Source of the DNA: Symbiodinium natans
Lineage: Eukaryota; Sar; Dinophyceae; Suessiales; Symbiodiniaceae
Reading direction: 5' to 3'
DNA length: 64,000 nt
Assembly (NCBI GenBank): GCA_905221605.1
Contig: CAJNDS010002366.1
Span: 202,001 to 266,000 of the forward strand
Shown here: positions 11,236 to 20,160 of the stretch, piece after piece
Layout: each line of letters begins with the position of its first letter
Position numbering within the stretch: position 1 is the stretch's first letter
Translations under genes and position numbers: made by a program
The notes under the pieces: generated by a model
Told to the model about the DNA's origin: nothing
Databases searched by the model: none
Seen by the model: only the letters and a program-made list of their open reading frames with translations

Positions 11236-12095
11236 GCGCAACCCGAAACCCTAAACCCTAAACCCTAAACCCTTTTCCGAAAATGAAGGGCTCAACCGTG
11301 AAACATGGCTCACCCGTGATCGTTTGCACTCTGACGACTTTCTGAGCCCCTTAGACGGCCGAATGCTATCTGCCCAGCCCAAAAGCGTGACACCACCGGT
11401 AGCTCAACCGGTGGCATGAGCCATGCCCATACTTGGGATGGGCTGCTAAGTGGACAGATTTAGCATATAGAGCCGGAGGCCGGCATTCGCCATAAACCCT
11501 GTCCCTCACCCCCTCAGCCAATCTTCCATCATTCCATCGCACGATCATTTCCTTTCTCCACATCCTCTCCTAGCGAAAGGCTACTCAGCCTCAAGTCAGT
11601 TTGCGTTTGTGGAAGTGTGAGAAAATTTCAACTCGGTTTGGGGGCAAACTACGGGTTCGACGCGAGCAGACCCCGGACCTTTGGCAGCTCAAAACGCTTC
11701 AAGTTCCCCTTGAGTCCTTTTTTTCGGGTTTAGGCATGTCATGGCTTTCGGATGTGTAGGGTGCGCAAGAGACATGACGATGGGACGTGCGAGAGGACTT
11801 CTTGGCCGAAAACACGTTGATGAAATCCCGCCTCGAGGCTTGTTGCTGGTCCCTGCGGGCTTGGGGTTCAGAGGGGCTCTCCCTTAAAGCCTATAAAGCC
11901 AAAATAGCCAAAGGTGTCCTCTCTAATGAAACGCAAGCGTGCAAGAAAATAGTCCACAACAGATTTGAATTGAAGGCTTCCAGACCTTTATCGGGGGTCT
12001 TGGGATGTGTCGTGTTGTTCGCAGGCACCATGTTGAAACTCACAGGTTGCTTAGAAGACCTGCGAGAAGTTATTGGACCCCTCTAAGTTCCAGCT

Positions 12096-12156
12096 TAGGG
12101 TTTAGGGTTTAGGGTTTGGGTTTTGGGTTTAGGGTTTAGGGTTTAGGGTTTAGGGT
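12096..12156 (+). repeat. TTTAGGG array
   Basis: Telomere-type array with two degenerate units, ending 33 bp before the exon candidate at 12189. It is an exception to the usual orientation, because a G-rich array here precedes an exon. Confidence 0.85.
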
Positions 12157-12188
12157 TCTGGATTCTGTGTTTGCTTCTGTTCCGCAAG

Positions 12189-12337
12189 GGGCAGTTAAGT
12201 TGATTGTTGTTGGACTTGGACCTGAGGGCGTCGGGCTTGCGCTGCCGAGAGTGTCGGTTGTGTCACTCACACCCACGTCAATCCTAAATTCCTCCCCCGC
12301 AGGGTGCCCGTTGGGCACAGGAGGGCCTACAGCCTAC
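12189..12337 (+). CDS. candidate exon, hydrophobic beta-rich peptide
   Basis: Pyrimidine-rich acceptor (TTTGCTTCTGTTCCGCAAG) ends at 12188. With two leading bases the exon reads AVKLIVVGLGPEGVGLAL and continues PRVSVVSLTPTS to a GTAGCT donor. The start resembles a beta-strand plus glycine-rich loop, but too little is visible to name a fold. Confidence 0.42.
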
Positions 12338-12545
12338 GTAGCTTCATTCATTGAACCCAACCACAATCTGCAGAAACCCCAAAATTGGCGCCGAAGCTTG
12401 TGCAAGCGAGGCTGGCTTTTGGATTTAGAGAGCTTCAGGCTATCTGCAAGCCCATAAACTCGTCCACCTGTCTGCGTCGTTCGGACTTGTGACTCAAGGG
12501 CTCAAGGGCTCAAGGGCTCAAGGGGGATTGCACCAATGGGTTGCC

Positions 12546-12620
12546 CCTTATACTAACAGTCCTGAATAGGGATCAGAATAGGGGGTACCAGAATCCCGCT
12601 TAAGGACTCTTAGTATAAGG
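12546..12620. mobile_element. family-3 element, 75 bp, near-perfect 17-bp inverted ends
   Basis: The ends CCTTATACTAACAGTCC and GGACTCTTAGTATAAGG are inverted copies with one mismatch. The core contains AATAGGGAT and AGGGGGTACC, shared with copies at 35459 and 52738. Confidence 0.75.
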
Positions 12621-12621
12621 T

Positions 12622-12668
12622 CCTAAACCCTAAACCCGAAACCCTAAACCCTAAACCCTAAACCCTAA
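12622..12668 (-). repeat. CCCTAAA array before exon
   Basis: Five to six units abutting the family-3 element, upstream of the exon candidate at 12707. Confidence 0.85.
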
Positions 12669-12706
12669 GCCGTGTAATGTCGCAATGAGATCCATCGTCT
12701 GGCGAG

Positions 12707-12746
12707 GCCACGCCCGGCGACTACCAGTCTCACCTCACGCAGCTTG
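12707..12746 (+). CDS. candidate 40-nt exon flanked by inward C-rich and outward G-rich arrays
   Basis: Reads ATPGDYQSHLTQL in phase 0 after CGTCTGGCGAG and ends before GTTAAGGGTTTGG. It has a CCCTAAA array upstream and a TTTAGGG array downstream, the arrangement seen at many islands in this window. Too short to identify. Confidence 0.38.
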
Positions 12747-12751
12747 GTTAA

Positions 12752-12851
12752 GGGTTTGGAGTTTAGGGTTCAGGGTTTAGGGTGTAGGGTTTAGGGTTTA
12801 GGGTGTAAGGATTAGGGTTTAGGGTTTATGGTTAAGGGTTAGGGTTCCGGG
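12752..12851 (+). repeat. degenerate TTTAGGG array
   Basis: Many substituted units (TGTAGGG, TTCAGGG, TTATGGT). Follows the exon candidate at 12707-12746. Confidence 0.8.
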
Positions 12852-12860
12852 TGTAGACCC

Positions 12861-12930
12861 CCAAATGGCAGGATTCCCGTATATGAAGGACCCCAATACG
12901 GTACCGCCTACTTTCGGAAACCGCCCATAT
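12861..12930. mobile_element. family-4 repeat
   Basis: Contains GGACCCCAATACGGTACC and TTTCGGAAACCGCCC, matching copies at 52190 and 56035. Terminal repeats are less clear than in the other families. Confidence 0.5.
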
Positions 12931-13237
12931 TGCCCAAAAGTTTCATAGGGCTGAGGGCCCGCTGGCCTTGAATCCTTAACCCTAAGCCACGATCTTCCCT
13001 TTTTCGGGCTTGGGTGCGAGGTTAGATTGTAAGGAATGGTGTGAGCTTTCAGGAGTTGTGCTTGGGGGCCTCTGGGCTACTCATCTTCCAAGCCCTAAGG
13101 GCCAAAATTCTTTGAACATGAAGCCATTCATTTCCGCCTTGCACCCTGAACTCCACAAGGTCAATCCTCAAAGCCTCCAAACCCAAATCCCGCTCCCCAT
13201 GGCCAGTGAAGCTGCTCCTAGTCCTGCACCTATACCT

Positions 13238-13294
13238 TAAACCCTAAACCCTAAACCCTAAACCCTAAACCCCAAACCCCAAACCCCAAACCCC
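13238..13294 (-). repeat. CCCTAAA array grading into CCCCAAA
   Basis: The units change from CCCTAAA to CCCCAAA along the array, which stops about 25 bp before the exon candidate at 13319. Confidence 0.85.
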
Positions 13295-13318
13295 AAGCTT
13301 CCTGCTCCGGGTGGCAAG

Positions 13319-13379
13319 GAGGTTGGAAAACTTGGAGGCGCAGCAGAGGGAAGAGCAGGCAAGGCCGCGCCTGGGAACG
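13319..13379 (+). CDS. candidate short coiled-coil exon
   Basis: After GGTGGCAAG the exon (one leading base) reads RLENLEAQQREEQARPRL and ends at a GTAGGG donor that opens into a long G-rich tract. A clear heptad-type helix. A second open frame in the same island makes the choice of frame uncertain. Confidence 0.45.
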
Positions 13380-13493
13380 GTAGGGGGGGGGGGGCGCAGC
13401 CTGGCAAACGGTAGGGGGGGGGGGGGCAGGGGGGGCGGGGGGGGGGGGGGGGGGGGGGGGGAGGGGGGGGTAGGGGGGGGGGGGGGGGGGGAG
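13380..13493 (+). repeat. poly-G-rich tract (~100 bp)
   Basis: Long G runs broken by single A, T or C. Very strong quadruplex potential. Frames through it give polyglycine or polyproline and are not genes. Confidence 0.9.
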
Positions 13494-13824
13494 ATTGGCG
13501 GGATGCAAGCCTCAAGTGCCCCCCTTACAGTTCGCAAGTTGATGCCTTTTCAGGCACCCGCTTCGAACTCGAATTGGAGCGCCAGTCTGCCGGGGAATAG
13601 TTTCGGGCAAGCTGGTTTCGGGCTTCCGAAAAATCACGCAAGTTTCTCGAAGCACAGCATTCCTAATCTTTCAGCATTAAAACTCTATAATTAAGAGATT
13701 CTGAGATGTAAGCCAAAGCCGCGAAGCTACTGCCCATTTGACGAGGCAAGTAGTGTTCGGAGCACATCCCGCCACTGATGAAAAACCCGAAGCCATCATC
13801 AGCACCCTTCCAGCATCCGAGCAG

Positions 13825-13890
13825 GCTCGGTTGAACAACAGAGTCGGCCGCGTTGAAAGCACGTTTGCAGGCGGCCAGAGTCGGGTTCAG
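13825..13890 (+). CDS. candidate 22-codon exon
   Basis: Acceptor CACCCTTCCAGCATCCGAGCAG; reads ARLNNRVGRVESTFAGGQ then SRVQ in phase 0; GC donor (GCTTAA). Helical with alternating charge. Unknown protein. Confidence 0.4.
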
Positions 13891-13925
13891 GCTTAATAGT
13901 TGTGCAGTACCTGAAAGGACGTGTA

Positions 13926-14010
13926 CCAGCATGGGCTATTTGGTTCTTATACTCCCCCTACCAACCCTGTAAAGTCAAGGGATATAGGAATAATGGCCAT
14001 GAGGTAGTAG
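13926..14010. mobile_element. family-1 element, diverged
   Basis: CAGCATGGGCTATTTGG at the left, CCCCTACCAACCCTGTAAAG centrally, TAATGGCCATGA at the right. It lies 35 bp downstream of the exon ending at 13890. Confidence 0.55.
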
Positions 14011-14731
14011 GGGCCGGGTAGCAGGGCCCTCATAAGAAGGGGGAGCCTCAAGATCCTTCTTTTGGCGGTTTGTAAGGGGTCACTTATGATCTTAAACCCC
14101 TTATAGCCCACGTACCTTTGGAGGGCTCAGGGTTCTTTGTCAGCGCGCCTTGCAATTCACATTCAATGACGTTGTCCTGGCTTGGTCGAGTCTGCTTTGG
14201 AGAGCTCTAAAGCTGGAAGCAAACTCCCAACAGCCCTAAACGGCCGTCGTTGTCGAGCTGACAGGTCGCGTCCTACTCTGCGCCAAACTTTCAGGCTCTG
14301 GAGTTGCGTTCTGGCGTGCCTTTGCCTGGAAGCCGCTTTAAGATTTCTCCGCCTGTAGCGCCTTCTCGGGCTGTGTATCATTTTCAATGTTTAGGGTTTA
14401 GGGTAGGGTTTAGGGTTACGAGTAAGAGACTCAGAGGATGAACGGGGCTTCAAAGGTCTTTGCGATGATGTCAGTAGACTCCCTGGCTCTGGGTCCATGA
14501 TCTGGAGCTACTTCCTCCCGCTGAAAGGGCGAGATTTCCTCTTAGGTCGGCACACAAGCCCTAAACCCTAACCCTAAAACCCTAAACCCTAAACCTCTTA
14601 AGCCCAAAGCCGGTCAAGGCATAAGTGCCCTCACTTGGACTGGTGCGAAGTCTTCAGCCCCAGAGAGGGACCCTAAACCCTAAAAACCTAAACCCTAACA
14701 CCTCCTCCCAACCGGCCGGAATTCTCTCCAG

Positions 14732-14753
14732 ACCTTCGGATCACACTGCATGG
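14732..14753 (+). CDS. possible 22-nt micro-exon
   Basis: A strong acceptor (GGCCGGAATTCTCTCCAG) is followed by seven codons (TFGSHCM) and a GTATTG donor. Upstream is a CCCTAAA tract. Too short to be sure. Confidence 0.28.
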
Positions 14754-14776
14754 GTATTGTATCTTTACCCTTAAGG

Positions 14777-14913
14777 AATGGGCTATTAAACAAAATAAAA
14801 AGGGCTATAACTCCCCTATGACCCTAAAAACGGGGCGATGATCCCTATACCCCTTCAAAAAGGCCTTTTATCGGGTTTTGTTAGGGGGATTAGAAGGCCG
14901 ATGGACCATGTGG
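14777..14913. mobile_element. family-1 element
   Basis: GGAATGGGCTATTAAAC at the left, CCTTCAAAAAGGCCTTTTATCGGG inside, GGGGGATTAGAAGGCC and GGACCATGTGG at the right. Confidence 0.6.
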
Positions 14914-14935
14914 CAAGCTTCGGCTTCAGCTGTCC

Positions 14936-15016
14936 CTAAACCCTAAACCCTAAACCCTAAACCTAAACCCTAAACCTAAACCCTAAACCTAAACCCTAAA
15001 CCCAAACCTAAACCCA
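14936..15016 (-). repeat. CCCTAAA / CCTAAA array
   Basis: Alternates 7-bp CCCTAAA and 6-bp CCTAAA units. Upstream of the exon candidate at 15206. Confidence 0.85.
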
Positions 15017-15205
15017 AAGTCTCCAAGAGCTTGGTTCATCCCATAGCCCAACCCCAAAACGTCTCAGAGCCTCCAAGGACCATAAGGACCCTGAACCCGA
15101 AGCCCGAAGCCCGAAGCCCTAAACCCTAAGCGCTTTAAGAGCCAAACACCCCCCCCCCTCCCCCCCCCCCCGCCCCCCCCAAGTCCGCTGAAGTCTCCAC
15201 CCCAG

Positions 15206-15258
15206 GCGGCTGCATTGGAGAAGATTTCTGCCCAGGCATCCTCGGCCCACAAGGCTGG
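15206..15258 (+). CDS. candidate exon flanked by C-rich and G-rich arrays
   Basis: Acceptor AAGTCTCCACCCCAG, then AAALEKISAQASSAHKAG in phase 0 and a GTAATA donor. CCCTAAA lies upstream and TTTAGGG starts 24 bp downstream. Ala-rich helix; unknown protein. Confidence 0.48.
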
Positions 15259-15280
15259 GTAATAAAGGGTGCTTACAGTG

Positions 15281-15353
15281 TAGGGTTTAGGGTTTAGGGT
15301 TTAGGGTTAGGGTTTAGGGTTTAGGGTTTAGGGTCTAGGGTCTAGGGTCTAGG
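15281..15353 (+). repeat. TTTAGGG array abutting a family-1 element
   Basis: Nine or so units, the last ones TCTAGGG, running directly into the family-1 copy at 15354. Confidence 0.85.
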
Positions 15354-15440
15354 CCAGGATGGGCTATTAGGCCCTATAATCCCCCCAATCAACCCAAAAA
15401 AGGGCCTTTCGACGGGGTTTTGGTGTAAAATAGACCAGGT
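15354..15440. mobile_element. family-1 element
   Basis: CCAGGATGGGCTATTAGG, then CCCTATAATCCCCCC and AAAAAAGGGCCTTTCG; the right end (AAAATAGACCAGG) is diverged. Confidence 0.65.
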
Positions 15441-15579
15441 ATAGGGAGGCTTAGGGCCCCGCATAGGGCCCGCATGTCGTTCACAAGATGTCGCTTTCAG
15501 AGTCTGAGTTTAGGGTAGCAAGCTTTTTCGACAGTCGGGGAGTTCGGAGGGTTCGGTGGCGTGCGATTGAAGAATTTGC

Positions 15580-15665
15580 TTCTTCTTCTTCTTCTTCTTC
15601 TTCTTCTTCTTCTTCTGTTTTTTCTTCTCCTTCTTCTTCTTCTTCTTATTCTTCTTCTTATTCTT
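15580..15665. repeat. (TTC)n microsatellite with interruptions
   Basis: Pure pyrimidine strand of TTC units. Frames give polyserine, polyphenylalanine, polyleucine or polylysine/arginine and are not genes. Confidence 0.92.
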
Positions 15666-15820
15666 TGTGGATGTCGCTGGGCACGCAGTAGTTGCTTGGA
15701 GGCGGAGGAAGGATACCTGCAAAAAGTAAGACCAGATGGCTGCACATACGATCTTCGACCCTGGCCATAGAGCTGTCAACCTCGGGCTCAGAATTTCAGG
15801 GCTTTTGGCCGGGGATTCAG

Positions 15821-15917
15821 TACCAGGATGGGCTATCAGGCCCTATGATCCCCTTAGTCAACCCTACACAGGGCAGCTTGAAGGGGTTTTAGGGTATAAA
15901 AAGAGCCCGTGCTGGTA
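15821..15917. mobile_element. family-1 element with exact TACCAG ends
   Basis: Begins TACCAGGATGGGCTATC and ends AGAGCCCGTGCTGGTA, inverted ends with few mismatches, and carries the CCCTACACAGGGC core. Confidence 0.75.
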
Positions 15918-16024
15918 CGCAAGCCTCTCAGCAAAAGCATCTGCAGGTGCCGGGACTTGACGCTGGGTCATTTCATTGTTATTGTTGTGCGCGCCAGTTG
16001 CAGTCATTGCAATCACCCTGAACC

Positions 16025-16121
16025 CGCATGGGCTATTATACCCTATAACCCTTTAAAAAGGCCCTTTATAGGGTTGGTTAGGGGGATTATAAGGATGTAA
16101 GGCCTAATAGTCCATGCCGGA
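16025..16121. mobile_element. family-1 element, canonical copy
   Basis: GCATGGGCTATTATACCCT, CTTTAAAAAGGCCCTTTATA, GGTTGGTTAGGGGGATTATA, CCTAATAGTCCATGCCGG. Close to the family consensus. Confidence 0.8.
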
Positions 16122-16170
16122 ATGAGAATGTTGAAACATTAGCGGGGCACAAGCGGGTTTTCTCATGGAG

Positions 16171-16206
16171 GCTCAGATCGAATCTCTGAGGGCTTTGGGA
16201 GGCTTG
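16171..16206 (+). CDS. candidate 36-nt exon
   Basis: Acceptor GCGGGTTTTCTCATGGAG, then AQIESLRALGGL, then GTCAAG. It follows a family-1 element by 50 bp. A second frame is also open and would fit the phase of the next exon. Confidence 0.35.
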
Positions 16207-16451
16207 GTCAAGGGGCATCATTTCTCATTGCTCTGTTTCATTCTGCTGCTTAAGGCGTTCGGAACTACTGGCTTCAGCTATTCAGAATTCAGTTTGCTCT
16301 TGAGGAGTCGAGTCTAGCGTTGGGCGTCACCCAAGCCCATGGCTGAAAGGCCCTTTATAATTTTCTTTATTTAATATTATTTTTAATTTTGTTAAAACAG
16401 ATAAACGTCTACACCAAAGAACCTCGGACCCAATCCTTTCAATCCTTTCAG

Positions 16452-16525
16452 CTCTCCACCACCCTGAAAAGGCCCAGGAGAGCTTGGAGGTCCGCATGGC
16501 CAGACTGGAGGTCCTGTGGCTCATG
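16452..16525 (+). CDS. candidate short exon, coiled-coil-like
   Basis: Acceptor CCAATCCTTTCAATCCTTTCAG is one of the best polypyrimidine tracts in the window. With two leading bases the exon reads EKAQESLEVRMARLEVLW, and a GTGTAG donor follows. Unknown protein. Confidence 0.45.
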
Positions 16526-17205
16526 GTGTAGCAGGCTTTTGGCTTTGCCTATAGGGCTTGTGCACGTCTAAGGCGAGGATCACGATGAGATTTAGGCTTG
16601 TTCTTTTTGACTGTAGGGTTAGCTCTAGGCTTAATCCGGTCGCTGATGGCGCATTGTTTCAGGATGTCGGACACTACCCTACTTGAGACCCTGCAAGTTT
16701 TTTGTTTCCAAGTAGATGATGTGGCTACTAGACTGCTGGCAGTCACGGTTGAAAAGATTTGGCTCCATGCGCAGACGACATCATACGACATCCAAAGAAG
16801 CACTGTTCTTCCTTTCAGGGAGCGGGTCTGCCTGAAAGCGAGCTAAGTTGACCTGCAACATCTTTGGTTGAGCAGGTCTACATTCGTCACCTACACGACT
16901 GAACCCGGAAAAAAGCAGCCCTGAACCCTACACCCAATCCCATAAACCCTCAACGCCTATAAAGCCCAAAGCCCACAACTCCGGTAACCAACATGTTGAC
17001 GCAGGAGCTTTGCTCATTAGCTTCGAGAGCTTGAGTCGTTTGGTCGGTAAGTCCGGGCTTGTAGGCTTGTAGGGTTGCTAGGGCTGTGAGGGCCGCGATA
17101 GGGATCAGGATGCTTGCTAGAAATATATACGGAGCGTGAGGGCTTGCTCAATGTTGCTCATATCTCCTGGAAGTCTAAAGCCCCTGGCAACAAGCTTGGC
17201 CCTCC

Positions 17206-17383
17206 CTAAACCCTAAAGCCTAAAGCCTAAAGCCTAAAGCCTAAAGCCTAAAGCCTAAAGCCTAAAGCCTAAAGCCTAAAGCCTAAAGCCTAAAGCCTAA
17301 AGCCTAAAGCCTAAAGCCTAAGGCCTAAAGCCTAAAGCCTAAAGCCTAAAGCCTAAACCAAACCCTAACCCTAAACCCTAAAC
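17206..17383 (-). repeat. array of variant unit CCTAAAG with CCCTAAA edges
   Basis: About 20 copies of the 7-bp unit CCTAAAG(C) make the bulk of the array, with normal CCCTAAA at both margins. A homogenised variant of the telomere-type unit. Confidence 0.92.
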
Positions 17384-17511
17384 TGAAAAGGCCTGTCCCA
17401 CAGAAACCACTGTGCATTGCTGAGCCGCACCGCACCTCAAAGCTGTGAGATCTGGACCTCTGAAGGCCGTGACAGCCACATCTTCCACACAAGCCACCGG
17501 CTGAGCAGGAG

Positions 17512-17631
17512 TTTAGGGTTTAGGGTTTAAGGTTTAGGGTTTAGGGTTTAGGGTTTAGGGTTTAGGGTTTAGGGTTAGGGTTTAGGGTTTAGGGTTCAGG
17601 GTTCAGGGTTTAGGGTGTAGGGTTTCGGGTA
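17512..17631 (+). repeat. TTTAGGG array
   Basis: About 16 units with TTCAGGG variants toward the right. With the array at 17206-17383 it frames a 128-bp island. Confidence 0.9.
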
Positions 17632-17659
17632 GGTAACAGCTGATGTGTGGGCATTTCCC

Positions 17660-17757
17660 AAAGTAGGGGTACCCCTTTTATGCCCCAAATAGAAGAGATT
17701 CCCCTTAAAGGGACCCCCAAAAACGGCACCCCCATTTTTTGGGAAACCCCCGTATGT
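17660..17757. repeat. family-4-like repeat
   Basis: GGGGTACCCC near the left and TTGGGAAACCCCCGTATG at the right resemble the family-4 copies at 12861 and 52190. Confidence 0.45.
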
Positions 17758-18415
17758 GGTGTGCTTGGGGTTTACGAACTGCTGGTGAGGGACTTCTTCA
17801 AACTGGTTCCACACGGTTCACTTGTGCCTCTTGGGCCCACAAGGCACTCCCTAAGAACCAGATGGGTGAAGAGGCTACTATAGGGGCCTTAATAAATTCA
17901 GTTGGGTTTGGGGTTTTGTTGTAGTACATTTACAAAGGGACCATAAGGAAATACTAGTAGCAATTATTCCGACCCTTTGTCAAGTTAGGGTCTTCCCTTG
18001 GCATCTTCAGCAACCAGCTTGTTTCACAGCTTCCTCTTAAAACGACTGTATCTTGAATCTTGAGCTTGTAGCCGTTGTAGCCTTTACCTGCAAGCCGCAC
18101 AAATCCTGAACTGTCGAACCCCATTGCTGGCGGGTCCGACACCCAACTCAAGTTCTGCGCGTTGTCGCAGCCATCTGGGCTTTATACAGCAGTCAAGAAT
18201 CATTGAGGTTTGCGGGAGCTGTAAGATCTGCAGGGCCGTGTAGGGTTGCGGATGGAGTGTTTCTAAGTCGCTGCCAGGGCCTGCAACAGGTTTAACCGCC
18301 TTGGCCGACCGCAAGGCATCAGAAGTCGGACTCAGGGTCCCATCGTTGCAGCCATGGGCGTTCACGCGAGGGCGAAGGTCTTCATGAGCTGCAGCGAAAC
18401 CCGATCCGCATCAGG

Positions 18416-18483
18416 GTATATATATATATATATATATATATGCATGTATGTTTTTTTTTTTTTTTGGGGGGGGGGGGTGGGGG
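18416..18483. repeat. (TA)n followed by T and G runs
   Basis: About 12 TA units, then a run of T and a run of G. Simple sequence. Confidence 0.9.
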
Positions 18484-19236
18484 TTGAGTACTCGGGTACT
18501 GAAAATCGGAAGTTTGGTGCCTCCGAGCACACCCTGAACCGAACCTGGGGGGCCTTAGTCCATTAGTCTTGTAGGGGTCTGGAGGGATGTTGGTTTGTAA
18601 GTGCATGTGAGTTCGAAATTCAGGTTTGCTGTAAGATGTCTGAGGCAGTGTTCAAGATGTGCGGTTAGGATAGGGCAGTTTGGGCTGTCTTTTTTGTGAG
18701 AAGGAGGTCTTCACAACCCGGGGCGTGCCCAAGAAACGCCCGAGCTCCGAGTCCCGTCTCCGTACCGCCCCCCCCCCCCCCCCCGACCAACCCTAAACCC
18801 TAGACTATGCCCTCAACAACCTACAGGGGGCCCACAAAGTGGCAGTGGCAACAAACTCTACAGCACAGAATCTTAAGACCCCAAACCCAACACTCAAACC
18901 CTAAACACCCACAACAAAACCGCAAATCGTATTCCCACACCCTAATTTCACCAAAGTGCAAACTCTAAAACACTAGGCACGCTATGAGCCCTACGAATAG
19001 CCGCCCGAACACCCCCACCTAGAAGCCGGCAGACAATAAAACTAAGCCGCAAAGGCTGAAGCCCAAGATCCTCCCGACCCTAAGCCCCAACACCAAAACT
19101 TAAGCCCCAGTTTCGCGCCTTCGCCGTAGACTTGCCCGAGTGGCCTTTGGCAAGCGTTAACCGCGCCAGCCTTGATATTGCCGTGTGAGGAGCCCAGTTT
19201 CGACACCGATCGGGCTCAGAAGGCCAGGCACAATTT

Positions 19237-19362
19237 TTAGGGTTTAGGGTTTAGGGTTTAGGGTCCAGGGTCCAGGGTTCAGGGTTTAGGGTTTAGGGTT
19301 TAGGGTTTAGGGTTTAGGGTTTAGGGTTCAGGGTTTAGGGTTTAGGGTTTAGGGTTTAGGAT
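19237..19362 (+). repeat. TTTAGGG array
   Basis: About 18 units with TCCAGGG and TTCAGGG variants in the first third. Confidence 0.92.
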
Positions 19363-19851
19363 TGGGAAACTGTTTGGCAGTTTGGAGCTAATGGGTCCGC
19401 ACCCCATAAGCTCCGTCCGCGCTAGGACTTGAGGAGCTCAACTGTGCGGTCGCCTTGCTTTGGAGCTCAGGGCGCTAGAGCTTTCTAGGATTTTTGAGTC
19501 AAACTTTTGCATTTCAGGGTTTTGCACGGAATTTCTTGTCTGTGCAGGGCTGCCGTTTCAGATGGAGAAGCCGGCCTGCTGAACCCTTCAATCGACAGCC
19601 ATTTTTGGAGGTTGCCTAGTAATGAGGCCTAGGGGTTTAGAGTTTAGGGTGTAGGGTTTAGGGTTTAGGTCGAGTATGGCCTAGTATCAGGTCCTTGTAC
19701 ACACCCTATGAAGATCTTGCATCGGTTCCTGAGAACCCGTTGCTCCTCAACTCCTCAACCCTACCACGCCAAGCCGCAGGACCTCCCCTCGACCCTGAAA
19801 CCCACCAAGTAAAACCTTAAATCCCCCTAATTCCCAAACCCTAAACTTTCC

Positions 19852-19926
19852 CTAAACCCTAAACCCAAACCCTGAACCCTGAACCCTGAACCCTAAACCC
19901 TAAACCCTAAACCCTAAACCCTAAAC
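19852..19926 (-). repeat. CCCTAAA array before exon
   Basis: Ten units including CCCTGAA variants; 40 bp before the exon candidate at 19967. Confidence 0.88.
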
Positions 19927-19966
19927 CAAGCCGCCCTCAACTTCTGAATCCCTTTGAGCAAAGCAG

Positions 19967-20040
19967 GCCACGACTTGCTCTGGAGACCATCGGGCCCTGG
20001 ATGGCATGACTCCACTGCAGGCCTGTTGGGGCGGATTGCG
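19967..20040 (+). CDS. candidate exon ending exactly at GTTTAGGG
   Basis: Acceptor CCTTTGAGCAAAGCAG. Two frames stay open; with two leading bases it reads HDLLWRPSGPGWHDSTAG. The exon ends where the next base pair starts GTTTAGGGATAGGG. C-rich array upstream, G-rich array downstream. Confidence 0.4.
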
Positions 20041-20160
20041 GTTTAGGGATAGGGTTTAGGGTTTAGGGTTTGGGGTTTTGGGTTTTGGGTTCAGGGTTCA
20101 GGGTTTAGGGTTTAGGGTTCAGGGTTTAGGGTTTAGGGTTTAGGGTTTAGGGTTTAGGGG
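20041..20160 (+). repeat. TTTAGGG array starting at a putative donor
   Basis: About 17 units, several TTCAGGG or TTTTGGG, be-ginning at the GT of the exon that ends at 20040. Confidence 0.9.

Larger units (their letters stand above)
17632..19850. other. no supported gene; repeats and diverged elements
   Basis: Holds a family-4-like repeat (17660-17757), a sequence shared with 54908 (17938-17990), a TA/T/G simple tract (18416-18483), a C run (18769-18784) and a long telomere-type array (19237-19362). No exon with good splice sites seen. Confidence 0.35.

Noticed and set aside
11771-11828. Exon reading REDFLAENTLMKSRLEA
   Set aside because: A second frame is equally open and the acceptor is weak; not enough to list as a feature.
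13251-13694. Polyproline and polyglycine open frames on both strands
   Set aside because: Produced by G-rich simple sequence; no stop codons are possible there.
15497-15779. Arg- or Lys-rich minus-strand frames
   Set aside because: Reverse complement of a TTC microsatellite.
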